Source: Mucilaginibacter straminoryzae
Lineage (GTDB): Bacteria > Bacteroidota > Bacteroidia > Sphingobacteriales > Sphingobacteriaceae
Reading direction: 5' to 3'
DNA length: 64,000 nt
Assembly: GCF_022953055.1 (NCBI RefSeq)
Contig: NZ_JALJEJ010000002.1
Location: 682,001 to 746,000, forward strand
Part shown: one piece after another, positions 1 to 7,583 of the stretch
Layout of the letters: each line of letters starts with the position of its first letter
Position numbering within the stretch: the stretch's first letter is position 1
Translations under genes and position numbers: made by a program
The notes under the pieces: model-generated
The model's database searches: none
The model's input: only the letters and a program-made list of their open reading frames with translations
Told to the model about the DNA's origin: nothing

Positions 1-156
1 GCCAGAGTCGATAACGATTACCTTTCCGCCGCCCTCTACCAGTATAGAAGTGCGCAGGCGTTTATCTTGCGGGTCTACAGAGGTACATACCTCGCAATCG
101 CAGGCGATAACAGGTACGCCCTGAGAAGTGCCGGTTCCTAAAAAAGTTATTCTCAC
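1..156 (-). CDS. MBL-fold metallo-hydrolase, partial (3' end beyond window)
   Basis: The first 52 residues of a metallo-beta-lactamase-fold hydrolase are visible; the rest lies off the left edge. The start FLGTGTSQGVP followed by a cysteine-containing CDCEVC stretch and a strand ending in VIVIDSG is typical of the PhnP/RNase Z-like branch of the superfamily, which usually hydrolyses phosphodiesters or related esters with two metal ions. The metal-binding HxHxDH motif would lie beyond the edge. The start is GTG at 156, overlapping the TGA stop of the upstream small gene by four bases (GTGA), which implies translational coupling. The substrate cannot be told from this fragment. Confidence 0.75.
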   Translation of the reverse strand, partial: MRITFLGTGTSQGVPVIACDCEVCTSVDPQDKRLRTSILVEGGGKVIVIDSG

Positions 157-425
157 AGCTGTAATTCAGTTTGTTTAATCTGCTGATAAAAAGCCAGCTG
201 TTTCTCGTCTAACAATTTATGATCCACTTCTACCGTACGGATCAGTTCGGCAAGCGCCTGTATCTTACTTTCGAGGTTCGAAAACTTGTTTACCACCACC
301 ATTTTACTGCTTTGCAGCAGGCACGCGCCGGTTTTAAAGTTGCCCTTCTCATACCGCAGTTTATAACCTGCCGATTTCAGCAGGTTCTCTAATTTTTCGA
401 GCGAATGGTTGGTGGCCGCAAGCAT
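153..425 (-). CDS. small conserved hypothetical protein (90 aa)
   Basis: A 90-residue protein that I do not recognise as a named family. It has a basic, mixed N-terminal half (YKLRYEKGNFKTGACLLQSSKMVVVNKF, read around residues 21-48) and a helical, charged C-terminal half (about 50-90) that could form a short coiled coil. It has no signal peptide or membrane segment. Its stop overlaps the GTG start of the MBL-fold hydrolase by four bases, so the two genes are probably one translationally coupled operon, and this protein may act with or regulate the hydrolase. Function unknown. Confidence 0.7.
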   Translation of the reverse strand: MLAATNHSLEKLENLLKSAGYKLRYEKGNFKTGACLLQSSKMVVVNKFSNLESKIQALAELIRTVEVDHKLLDEKQLAFYQQIKQTELQL

Positions 426-590
426 AATTTCAAAAGTAACAAAAGCGTATAAAAAGTGTGTAGTTAATCTGTAAAACCATCCGCAGAATGGATAGTAAAG
501 ATTAGAAAACTGTTAAAAATTGGTTAAAAAGAGTTTATATCTGACACCTTCTGCCCATATTTAGCATCTTTAAGGGAGTAACCGTTTAGC

Positions 591-3044
591 ATGAAGATAC
601 GCTTATCGCTTTTTCTATTCCTCAGCATTTCCTTACAGGCATTTGCGCAACAGTTTACCATCAGCGGTACCATTACCGATGAAAGCGGTCAGGCTATTCC
701 ATTTGCAACGGTAGTGATCCGTAATGCCACAAAAGGCACCTCAGCGAATGCGGAGGGTAAATTTACGCTGTCTGTTGCCGCAGGAAAATATGAACTGCAG
801 TTCAGGGCGATTGGCTATACGCAGCACATCCAGCTGGTTGAAATTCATGCCGACCAAATACTGAACGTTAAGCTTAATTCGGCATCTTACCAGTTGAAAG
901 ATGTCGTTGTGCGCCCGGGTGCGGAAGACCCGGCATATGAAATTATCCGCCAGGCGCAGCGAAAAAGGAAAACCTACCTGCAACAAGTAAACAGCTACAG
1001 CTGCCGTGTTTACATTAAAGGCTTGCAACGCCTGCTGGCTGCGCCTAAAAAGTTCCTGGGCCGTGACATCGACCAATTGGCGAAGCGTATCGGTTTAGAC
1101 TCTAACCGTCGAGGTATACTCTATCTTTCAGAATCGGAATCGAAACTGGATTTTATGAAGCCCGACAGCTATCACGAGGAGATGATCTCGTCCAAAGTTT
1201 CTGGTAGTAACCGCGCCTTCAGCTTTAACCGGGCTTCAGACCAGCGGGTCGATCTTTACGAGAATTACCAGAACTGGCCCGACCTATGTAACCGCCCCCT
1301 GGTATCGCCTATTGCTGATAATGCACTGAATTTTTATAACTACAAATGGCTGGGTACGATTGAAGAAAACGGCGAGACGATTAATAAAATCCAACTATGG
1401 CCCAAGCATAGCTTTGACGCCGCTTTTACCGGCACCATTTACATTACCGAAAACAGCTGGCGACTGCATAGTTACGACCTTACCATTACCAAAAGCGCGA
1501 ACCTGAAACTGGTAGACACCCTAAAAATAAGTGAACAATATTTGCCGGTAAACCCCAAAGTGTGGATGCCTGCGACACTGCGTTTCGAGTTTACCGGCGG
1601 CCTGTTCGGGTTCAGGTTTGGCGGTTACTTTGTTTCTGTTTACCGGGATTATGACATAGAGCCCCTACTGAATAAGAAGACCTTTGCCGAAGTAATGCGC
1701 ATTACCGCCGGCGTAAATAAAAAAGACTCGCTTTATTGGGAACAGCAACGCCCAATCCCCTTAACAGACGAGGAAATTCTGGATTACAAGAAAAAAGGAA
1801 CATTAGCCAGAAAGCGCGAATCGAAAGCTTATCAGGATTCGCTTGATAAGGCAAATAACACCGTCACTCCTAAAAAAGTTATTCTAACCGGTGTCGCCAT
1901 CCGTAACCGGTGGGAGAAAAAGCAGTTGTATTTCAACCCGTTGCTCACCTCGCTGCTGTACAATACTGTTGAAGGGTTTGCCATAAACTACGGCGCTTAC
2001 TATACGCGGCAGATAGATAGTACCAGCAACAAATACCTGCGGGTAAACGGCAATATCAGGTATGGTTTCAGTAACCACATGCTGAATGGTATGTTGAGCG
2101 CTACCATGCCCGTCAAGAATTACGACATCGGTTTTAGTGGCGGAACAGATATGGTAGACATGAACAATACCGAACCCGTTACCACTTTCTCAAACAGTTA
2201 TAACAGTTTGCTGCGTAAACGCAACCTGCAAAAACTTTACGAAAAGCGTTTTGCCTCAGTATGGGCTGCGCACCGCATTACCGGCGGTTGGTTGGCGAGT
2301 GCATCTGCCGAGTTTGCCGACCGGCAGTGGTACCCTAATACCAATTACTTCAGCATCCTGTACCAGCAAAAGAAATATACTTCAAACAACCCTTTTACGC
2401 CAGATGCAGATCTGCCGGTATTTCCACAGAACCAATCGTTCAAGATCAACATCACCACCAGTTACGATTTCAGCAACCAATACGTCACCTACCCTTCGGG
2501 CCGGTACTATCTGCCATCGAATTATCCAAAAATAGAGGTAAGCTATACCAAGGCGATCAAAAACATTTTCGGGTCTGATGCCAGCTACAACCTGCTTACG
2601 GCAGGCGTATCTAAATCGGCACTGAGCCTCGGCACCTGGGGACGTTCATCCTTTTATATTGGTGGGGGTAAGTTCTTTAACAGATCCGCTATTTACTATA
2701 CCGATTACGTACACTTTCTGGGTGATGCAGATTTATCTTACAGGGTAAGCCCACGCCGTTACTTGTTGCTCGACTTGTACAAGTACAGCACGCCGGACAA
2801 ATATCTCGAAGGCCATTTCGAACATAATTTTTCGGGCTTGTTTTTAAACGAAGTCCCGCTCATCAGAAAGTTAAAGCTGCAGGAAATCGTGAATTTCAAC
2901 TACCTGTCTACGCAATCGCTTAAAAACTACTTCGAAGTAGCGGGCGGCGTACAATACCTTAACATGCGTTTGATGTTTGCACGCTCGTTCCATGGCGGCA
3001 CAAAGGTTGAATCCGGCTTCAGATTTGGCGTGATTATCCCCTAA
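591..3044 (+). CDS. DUF5686 family outer-membrane protein with carboxypeptidase-regulatory-like domain
   Basis: An 817-residue envelope protein. Residues 1-20 form a signal peptide (hydrophobic core ending in AFAQ). Residues about 21-108 are a carboxypeptidase-regulatory-like (CarboxypepD_reg-like) beta-sandwich, seen in SGTITDESGQAIPFATVVI and the following GKFTL and YELQF strands. The remainder matches the DUF5686 layout: a mixed alpha/beta segment and then a long region of alternating aromatic/polar strands (many YxxNxxY patterns) that looks like an outer-membrane beta-barrel, ending in GFRFGVIIP. The family is widespread in Bacteroidota; its substrate is not established. The ATG at 591 is chosen because it directly begins the signal peptide. 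It stands alone, 40 bp ahead of the next gene. Confidence 0.85.
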   Translation: MKIRLSLFLFLSISLQAFAQQFTISGTITDESGQAIPFATVVIRNATKGTSANAEGKFTLSVAAGKYELQFRAIGYTQHIQLVEIHADQILNVKLNSASYQLKDVVVRPGAEDPAYEIIRQAQRKRKTYLQQVNSYSCRVYIKGLQRLLAAPKKFLGRDIDQLAKRIGLDSNRRGILYLSESESKLDFMKPDSYHEEMISSKVSGSNRAFSFNRASDQRVDLYENYQNWPDLCNRPLVSPIADNALNFYNYKWLGTIEENGETINKIQLWPKHSFDAAFTGTIYITENSWRLHSYDLTITKSANLKLVDTLKISEQYLPVNPKVWMPATLRFEFTGGLFGFRFGGYFVSVYRDYDIEPLLNKKTFAEVMRITAGVNKKDSLYWEQQRPIPLTDEEILDYKKKGTLARKRESKAYQDSLDKANNTVTPKKVILTGVAIRNRWEKKQLYFNPLLTSLLYNTVEGFAINYGAYYTRQIDSTSNKYLRVNGNIRYGFSNHMLNGMLSATMPVKNYDIGFSGGTDMVDMNNTEPVTTFSNSYNSLLRKRNLQKLYEKRFASVWAAHRITGGWLASASAEFADRQWYPNTNYFSILYQQKKYTSNNPFTPDADLPVFPQNQSFKINITTSYDFSNQYVTYPSGRYYLPSNYPKIEVSYTKAIKNIFGSDASYNLLTAGVSKSALSLGTWGRSSFYIGGGKFFNRSAIYYTDYVHFLGDADLSYRVSPRRYLLLDLYKYSTPDKYLEGHFEHNFSGLFLNEVPLIRKLKLQEIVNFNYLSTQSLKNYFEVAGGVQYLNMRLMFARSFHGGTKVESGFRFGVIIP

Positions 3045-3084
3045 AAATGATAATTTAGGGGCGACATCAAACCAATTAATCAGC

Positions 3085-4080
3085 ATGACTTATCTGCCAT
3101 CCGCGCAACGCTATCAACATATGGAATACCGCCGCTGCGGTAAAAGCGGCATTAAACTACCGGCAATATCATTAGGCCTCTGGCACAACTTCGGCCACGT
3201 GGACGTGATGGAAAATTACCGCAAAACATTGCACTTGGCTTTCGACAGCGGTATCACCAATTTTGATCTGGCGAATAATTACGGGCCGCCGCCGGGCTCT
3301 GCGGAAGAAAACTTCGGCAAGCTGTTGAAAGATGATTTCCGTGGCTACCGCGACGAAATGATCATCTCCAGCAAAGCTGGTTACACCATGTGGGATGGCC
3401 CTTACGGTGATTGGGGTTCTAAGAAATACCTGGTGGCTAGTTTAGATCAAAGCCTGAAGCGCATGGAACTGGATTATGTAGATATCTTCTACCATCACCG
3501 CCCCGATCCGGAAACGCCTTTAGAAGAAACCATGTACGCGCTGGACCTGATCGTTCGCCAGGGGAAAGCACTATATGCGGGTATATCCAACTACCCGGCA
3601 GAAGAAGCGCAGAAAGCGATAGATATTTTACGCAAACTGGGTACGCCCTGCCTGATCCATCAACCTAAATACTCCATGTTTGAACGCTGGGTAGAAGGCG
3701 GCTTATTGGATGTACTGGAAAAAGAAGGCGTCGGTTGTATCCCGTTCTCTCCTTTAGCGCAGGGACTATTAACTAATAAATACCTCAACGGCATTCCGCA
3801 AGACTCGCGGGCGGCAAAATCGTCAGGATTTTTGCAAACCAGCCAGGTAACTGACGAGGTTATTGACAAAGTGCGGGCATTGAATGAAATTGCACAACAA
3901 CGCGGGCAAAGCCTGGCCCAAATGGCCTTAGCCTGGTTGCTGAAAGATCATCGTGTAACTTCTGTTCTGATCGGCGCCAGTCGGCCGGAACAATTAGCCG
4001 ACTCGCTGAAGTGCATGGATAATACTACCTTCAGCACGGAAGAATTAAATCAGATTGAAAATATCCTGGGTAAGGCATGA
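3085..4080 (+). CDS. mgrA: L-glyceraldehyde 3-phosphate reductase-type aldo/keto reductase
   Basis: A 331-residue NADPH-dependent aldo/keto reductase, closely resembling E. coli YghZ along its whole length, including the N-terminus (AQRYxxMEYRRCGKSG), LWHNFGHV and NNYGPPPGSAEENFG. The catalytic tetrad is visible as D61, Y66, K97 and H137/H138 in an (alpha/beta)8 barrel; the cofactor-binding end is SVLIGASRPEQL. YghZ reduces L-glyceraldehyde 3-phosphate and methylglyoxal; the same role is inferred here. The ATG at 3085 is favoured over 3121 because the extra 12 residues align with YghZ. The stop overlaps the next start by ATGA, so the oxidoreductase that follows is cotranslated. Confidence 0.88.
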   Translation: MTYLPSAQRYQHMEYRRCGKSGIKLPAISLGLWHNFGHVDVMENYRKTLHLAFDSGITNFDLANNYGPPPGSAEENFGKLLKDDFRGYRDEMIISSKAGYTMWDGPYGDWGSKKYLVASLDQSLKRMELDYVDIFYHHRPDPETPLEETMYALDLIVRQGKALYAGISNYPAEEAQKAIDILRKLGTPCLIHQPKYSMFERWVEGGLLDVLEKEGVGCIPFSPLAQGLLTNKYLNGIPQDSRAAKSSGFLQTSQVTDEVIDKVRALNEIAQQRGQSLAQMALAWLLKDHRVTSVLIGASRPEQLADSLKCMDNTTFSTEELNQIENILGKA

Positions 4081-5057
4081 AGCAGATCAGATGGGGAATT
4101 ATCGGTTGCGGTAATGTGACCGAGAAAAAAAGCGGACCTGCTTTCAGCAAAGTACCAGACAGCAAATTAGCGGCGGTAATGCGCCGCAATGGCGAAAAGG
4201 CAGCAGATTATGCAAAGCGCCACAACGTTGAACAATGGTTTGACGATGCTGAGCAAATGATGGACAATGCCGGGCTTGATGCCGTTTACATTGCCACCCC
4301 GCCAGATTCGCACTTGCCCTACGCGCTGCGGGCCCTGGAAAAAGGGTTGAATGTTTACGTGGAAAAACCGGTTACGCGTAATGCAGCCGAGGCAGAAGAA
4401 TTAGCGCAGGCCGTAAGTAAAGCCAGCAGTAAACTTTGTGTAGCGCATTACCGCAGGGCGGTACCGATGTTCATCCACGTAAAGAAATTACTGGCAGAGC
4501 AGGCAATTGGCGAGGTGAGGACGGTGCAGATCCGCATGTGGAAAAGCGCAGATGCAGAAATGATTGCAAAAACGGCTACCAACTGGCGCGTTCACCCTGA
4601 CCAATCTGGCGGCGGCTATTTCCATGATCTGGCCCCGCACCAGTTAGACCTGATGATGCACTGGTTCGGCACTCCTAAAGCTTATAGCGGATATTCGCTC
4701 AATCAAAGCAAAAGCTACCCGGCCGATGATCACGTTACCGGCACCATCATATTTGAAAACAATGTAGTGGTAAATGGCTCGTGGAGCTTTAACGTGGCTA
4801 AAGCCCAGGTGGTTGATCTTTGTGAGATCGTAGGAACCGAAGGGAAGATCAGCTTCCCGTTTTTTGGAAATACGGTAAGACTGCAAAATAATCAGGGCGA
4901 CGAAACCATCACCTTTGAACACCCTGAACATATACAGCAGCCGCTCATACAGAAAATAGTACAATACTTTAATGGCGAGGCAGACAACCCCAGCCCAATT
5001 GAAGAAGCCGTAACGCTGATGAAAGTTTTAGACGCATTTACAACAAGTAACATGTAA
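4077..5057 (+). CDS. Gfo/Idh/MocA family oxidoreductase
   Basis: A 326-residue NAD(P)-dependent sugar dehydrogenase-like enzyme. The N-terminal Rossmann fold shows GIIGCGN at residues 7-13, and the family signature EKP is at residues 96-98 (VYVEKPVTR). The C-terminal alpha/beta domain has the conserved GGGYFHDLAPHQLDLM stretch that carries the substrate-facing His/Asp residues. It starts inside the stop of the aldo/keto reductase (ATGA), so the pair is an operon, suggesting two redox steps on one sugar or sugar-phosphate substrate. The exact substrate is not evident. No signal peptide, so cytoplasmic. Confidence 0.88.
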   Translation: MKQIRWGIIGCGNVTEKKSGPAFSKVPDSKLAAVMRRNGEKAADYAKRHNVEQWFDDAEQMMDNAGLDAVYIATPPDSHLPYALRALEKGLNVYVEKPVTRNAAEAEELAQAVSKASSKLCVAHYRRAVPMFIHVKKLLAEQAIGEVRTVQIRMWKSADAEMIAKTATNWRVHPDQSGGGYFHDLAPHQLDLMMHWFGTPKAYSGYSLNQSKSYPADDHVTGTIIFENNVVVNGSWSFNVAKAQVVDLCEIVGTEGKISFPFFGNTVRLQNNQGDETITFEHPEHIQQPLIQKIVQYFNGEADNPSPIEEAVTLMKVLDAFTTSNM

Positions 5058-5110
5058 CAAAGCCACGCAACGTTTTGTTAAAAAGCGCGGTTTATTATTT
5101 TTGTATTGGC

Positions 5111-5626
5111 ATGAAAAAGCTGTTTCTGTTAATCGCCATCTTGTTACCTGCTGCGCCGATGCTGAGCGCGCAGCCCATTGTGCCTGTTCAAGGCAAAATG
5201 GTGACCAGGGAGGATTACCAGAGATACGAACAGGATGTGGTTAAGACCATCGATTGGCTGCAGGAAACACCCTGGAAGCAGGATCCGCAGCTGTACAGTA
5301 AAGCAACATCCTTTTTGTTTAAATGGATACAGGGCACGCCTACCATTACTATGGAGCTAATGCCGCCACTGGTTGACCTTACCGACCAAAACAATAAACT
5401 GATGGCCAGTTTTATTGGCGGGTACACCAAATATGCCATTCAACACCCGGTTTATTTAAAAGAAGATGCTAATATGGCCGCGGTAAAAGCCTTATTTGAT
5501 AAATATCGTGCAGAACCCGACCATAAAAAAGACAGCGATATAGAGCACCTGCTAAAGCTGGAAAAAGAAGGCACGCTAAAAGATTGGGTAATCAACGAAT
5601 ACGAGAAAGTAACGCAAAATCAATAA
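5111..5626 (+). CDS. secreted/periplasmic hypothetical protein (171 aa)
   Basis: A 171-residue protein with a clear signal peptide (MKKLFLLIAILLPAAPMLSA, residues 1-20) and then a mainly helical mature domain with conserved-looking segments (EDYQRYEQDVVKTIDWLQ, TITMELMPPLVDLT, SFIGGYTKYAIQHP). The ATG at 5111 is chosen because it begins the signal peptide; an upstream TTG in frame at 5075 would add 12 residues with no signal character. I do not recognise a named family. It is followed at once by a strong bidirectional terminator at 5630-5649. Confidence 0.75.
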   Translation: MKKLFLLIAILLPAAPMLSAQPIVPVQGKMVTREDYQRYEQDVVKTIDWLQETPWKQDPQLYSKATSFLFKWIQGTPTITMELMPPLVDLTDQNNKLMASFIGGYTKYAIQHPVYLKEDANMAAVKALFDKYRAEPDHKKDSDIEHLLKLEKEGTLKDWVINEYEKVTQNQ

Positions 5627-5629
5627 GTA

Positions 5630-5649
5630 AAGGCCGCATCTGCGGCCTT
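5630..5649. terminator. bidirectional intrinsic terminator
   Basis: Perfect 9-bp arms (AAGGCCGCA and its complement) around a 2-nt loop lie in the 24-bp gap between two convergent genes. A/T-rich flanks on both sides allow it to serve both the secreted hypothetical gene (+) and the DUF6496 gene (-). Confidence 0.75.
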
Positions 5650-5650
5650 A

Positions 5651-5830
5651 TTATTTACTCTTTTTCTTAGGAACTTTTGCACCCTCTTTACGGGCTTCTG
5701 ATAAACCAATGGCAATTGCCTGTTTACGGCTTGTCACTTTTTTACCGCTGCCGCTTTTCAGTTTACCTTCTTTCATTTCGTGCATTACTTCGCCAACTTT
5801 TTCCTGGCTTTTTTCTGAATACTTTGCCAT
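5651..5830 (-). CDS. DUF6496 domain small basic protein (59 aa)
   Basis: A 59-residue, lysine-rich protein: MAKYSEKSQEKVGEVMHEMKEGKLKSG followed by SGKKVTSRKQAIAIGLSEAR and a KKKSK tail. This matches the small DUF6496 family, in which a helix of the form VxxVMHEFKxGxL precedes a basic RKQAIAIGLSEARxxGAKVP segment; no function has been established, though the composition suggests nucleic-acid binding. Start chosen at the ATG at 5830; a longer reading from 5863 would add residues unlike the family. It is monocistronic, ending at the shared terminator. Confidence 0.8.
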   Translation of the reverse strand: MAKYSEKSQEKVGEVMHEMKEGKLKSGSGKKVTSRKQAIAIGLSEARKEGAKVPKKKSK

Positions 5831-5875
5831 GTCTTTCAATATTAGATATATAAACCAGTACAAAATACCTGCCAG

Positions 5876-6523
5876 TTATCGGTTAGCATTTTCAAGTGCA
5901 TCAAGATCAAGGCCGTTGATCAGTTTTACATTCGCTGTAATTTTTTCTGCGTTCCAATCCCACCAGGCCAGCTTGTTTAACCGCTGTATGGTAGCTTCAT
6001 CATAACGCATGCGGATGACTCGGGCTGGGTTGCCGCCCACCACCGCATAATCAGGCACGTCCTTCGTTACTAAACTTCCGGCAGCGATAATAGCCCCGTT
6101 GCCTACTTTAACACCAGGCATAATGGTAGCGTCGTGACCTATCCATACGTCGTTGCCGATAATGGTGTCCCCTTTAAAGGGATATTTCTTACTTAGATCG
6201 ACACCCTCGTTCACCTGCTCCCAGCCATTACCGAAAATACCAAAGGGAAAGGTTGAAATAGGCCTTACTTCATGGTTGGCGCCATTCATGATAAATTTCG
6301 CACCGGAAGCAATGGCACAAAAACGCCCGATAACGAGTTTATCGCCCAGAAATTCGAAGTGATACAACACATTCTTTTCGAAGTTGGATGGATCTTCCAG
6401 GTCATCATAATAGGTATAATCGCCAACGATAATATTAGGGCGGGTAATGATATTTTTAAGAAAAACTAAATTCTTATAGTGAGGCAATGGGTAAACCACG
6501 GCCGGATCTGGACCAAAAGGCAT
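5876..6523 (-). CDS. Vat/XAT-type xenobiotic acetyltransferase (streptogramin A acetyltransferase-like)
   Basis: A 215-residue left-handed beta-helix acetyltransferase of the xenobiotic acetyltransferase class (Vat, CatB). Diagnostic segments are NIIVGDYTYYDD (residues 30-41), FEKNVLYHFEFLGDKLVIG (48-66), FCAIASGAKFIMNGANH (68-84) with the catalytic histidine H84, and hexapeptide turns about 121-172 ending in VGGNPARVIR. Family members transfer acetyl from acetyl-CoA to streptogramin A or chloramphenicol. The length fits Vat proteins (about 210). The gene stands alone with no mobile element beside it, so it is probably intrinsic. The real substrate is unknown; other XAT members acetylate unrelated hydroxyls. 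Confidence 0.85.
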   Translation of the reverse strand: MPFGPDPAVVYPLPHYKNLVFLKNIITRPNIIVGDYTYYDDLEDPSNFEKNVLYHFEFLGDKLVIGRFCAIASGAKFIMNGANHEVRPISTFPFGIFGNGWEQVNEGVDLSKKYPFKGDTIIGNDVWIGHDATIMPGVKVGNGAIIAAGSLVTKDVPDYAVVGGNPARVIRMRYDEATIQRLNKLAWWDWNAEKITANVKLINGLDLDALENANR

Positions 6524-6693
6524 AGTAGCAGTATTAAAAGTAAAACAATGGATTTGTAAAACAGGAGGAGATGGCCTGCCGATAACGCCGGGATAGCTAA
6601 GACTAAAGGCAGACCGGTTATATTACCATTGGAGTAGCTGCCTGATGTTTCCAGGCAAGGCAAAAGTAAATAATTTTTGGCGACATAGTTTTA

Positions 6694-6701
6694 TACATTT
6701 G
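6694..6701 (+). promoter_or_regulatory. -7 promoter box TACATTTG ahead of nucleoside phosphorylase
   Basis: TACATTTG matches the Bacteroidota -7 consensus TAnnTTTG exactly and lies two bases before the ATG at 6704. Transcription would start at or next to the initiation codon, giving a leaderless or near-leaderless mRNA. No well-spaced -33 TTTG is present, which lowers confidence. Confidence 0.45.
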
Positions 6702-6703
6702 CC

Positions 6704-7579
6704 ATGATGAACAGGATATCTGACACAGATTTAATTTTAAATGCAGACGGTACTGCCTACCATCTGAACCTTTTACCAGAAGATGTAGCGGACACGATCA
6801 TTTTTGTTGGCGACCAGGACCGGGTACCCGCAGTAAGCAAATACTTTGACGAGGTTGAACTGCGCAAAGGGAAACGCGAATTTATAACCCATACCGGCCG
6901 TATCGGCCATAAACGCCTTACGGTAATTTCTACCGGTATAGGAACGGATAATATCGATATCGTGCTGAATGAATTAGACGCCCTGGTGAATATCGATCTA
7001 TCAACAAGAACCGTAAAACCGGATTTAAAAAGCCTTAATATTATACGCATTGGTACCTCGGGCACGGTACAGGCAGACATTCCGGTGGATAGCCTACTTG
7101 TTTCAGAAGCAGCCTTTGGCCTTGACCCGTTGCTGCATTATTATGACTATCCGGCAACGGCAGAAGAGCTGGAATTATTAAAGGCTTTCAAAGCGGTGTT
7201 ACCCGAAACTTTTAAAGGCCAACCCTATATCGCCTCTGCAAGCAGCCGTTTAATCGGTTCGTTAGATGCGGATATTCAAACAGGCATCACCATTACTACA
7301 CCCGGCTTTTATTCGCCGCAGGGAAGACAGGTAAGGGCAAAGTCAGCTATACCAGACCTGTTGACCGCCATTACTGAGTTCAGGCACCATGGCAAACGCA
7401 TCACGAACCTCGAGATGGAAACAGCCGGTATTTACGGCCTCGCAGCTGCACTTGGCCACCAGGCCATCTCTTTTAATGTGCTGCTGGCTAACCGCATTAC
7501 CAATACATTCAGCAGGCAGCCCGCAGCGATTATGGATCGCTACATCAAAACCGTGCTGGAAAGAATCGCAGCTGTTTAA
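6704..7579 (+). CDS. nucleoside phosphorylase (PNP/UDP phosphorylase family)
   Basis: A 291-residue phosphorylase of the purine/uridine phosphorylase superfamily, which cleaves nucleosides with phosphate for base salvage. Visible family features are the phosphate-binding FVGDQDRVPAVSKYF region (about residues 31-45), STGIGTDNIDIVLNEL (about 76-91), RIGTSGTVQADIPV (about 113-126) and the ribose-contacting NLEMETAGIYGLAA segment (about 235-248). The protein is a little longer than E. coli Udp (253), as usual for Bacteroidota homologues. Two ATG codons are adjacent (6704 and 6707); either could start. It converges on the DUF885 gene with only 4 bp between stops. Base specificity cannot be told. 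Confidence 0.85.
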   Translation: MMNRISDTDLILNADGTAYHLNLLPEDVADTIIFVGDQDRVPAVSKYFDEVELRKGKREFITHTGRIGHKRLTVISTGIGTDNIDIVLNELDALVNIDLSTRTVKPDLKSLNIIRIGTSGTVQADIPVDSLLVSEAAFGLDPLLHYYDYPATAEELELLKAFKAVLPETFKGQPYIASASSRLIGSLDADIQTGITITTPGFYSPQGRQVRAKSAIPDLLTAITEFRHHGKRITNLEMETAGIYGLAAALGHQAISFNVLLANRITNTFSRQPAAIMDRYIKTVLERIAAV

Positions 7580-7583
7580 AGAG

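Noticed and set aside
6466..6663. 65-aa hydrophobic minus-strand frame upstream of the Vat-like gene
   Set aside because: It overlaps the 5' end of the acetyltransferase gene out of frame and has no recognisable start context; probably chance.
6524..6703. Possible riboswitch or leader structure between the Vat-like and phosphorylase genes
   Set aside because: Only one weak 5-6 bp hairpin (GCCTG/CAGGC) was seen, with no recognisable riboswitch core.
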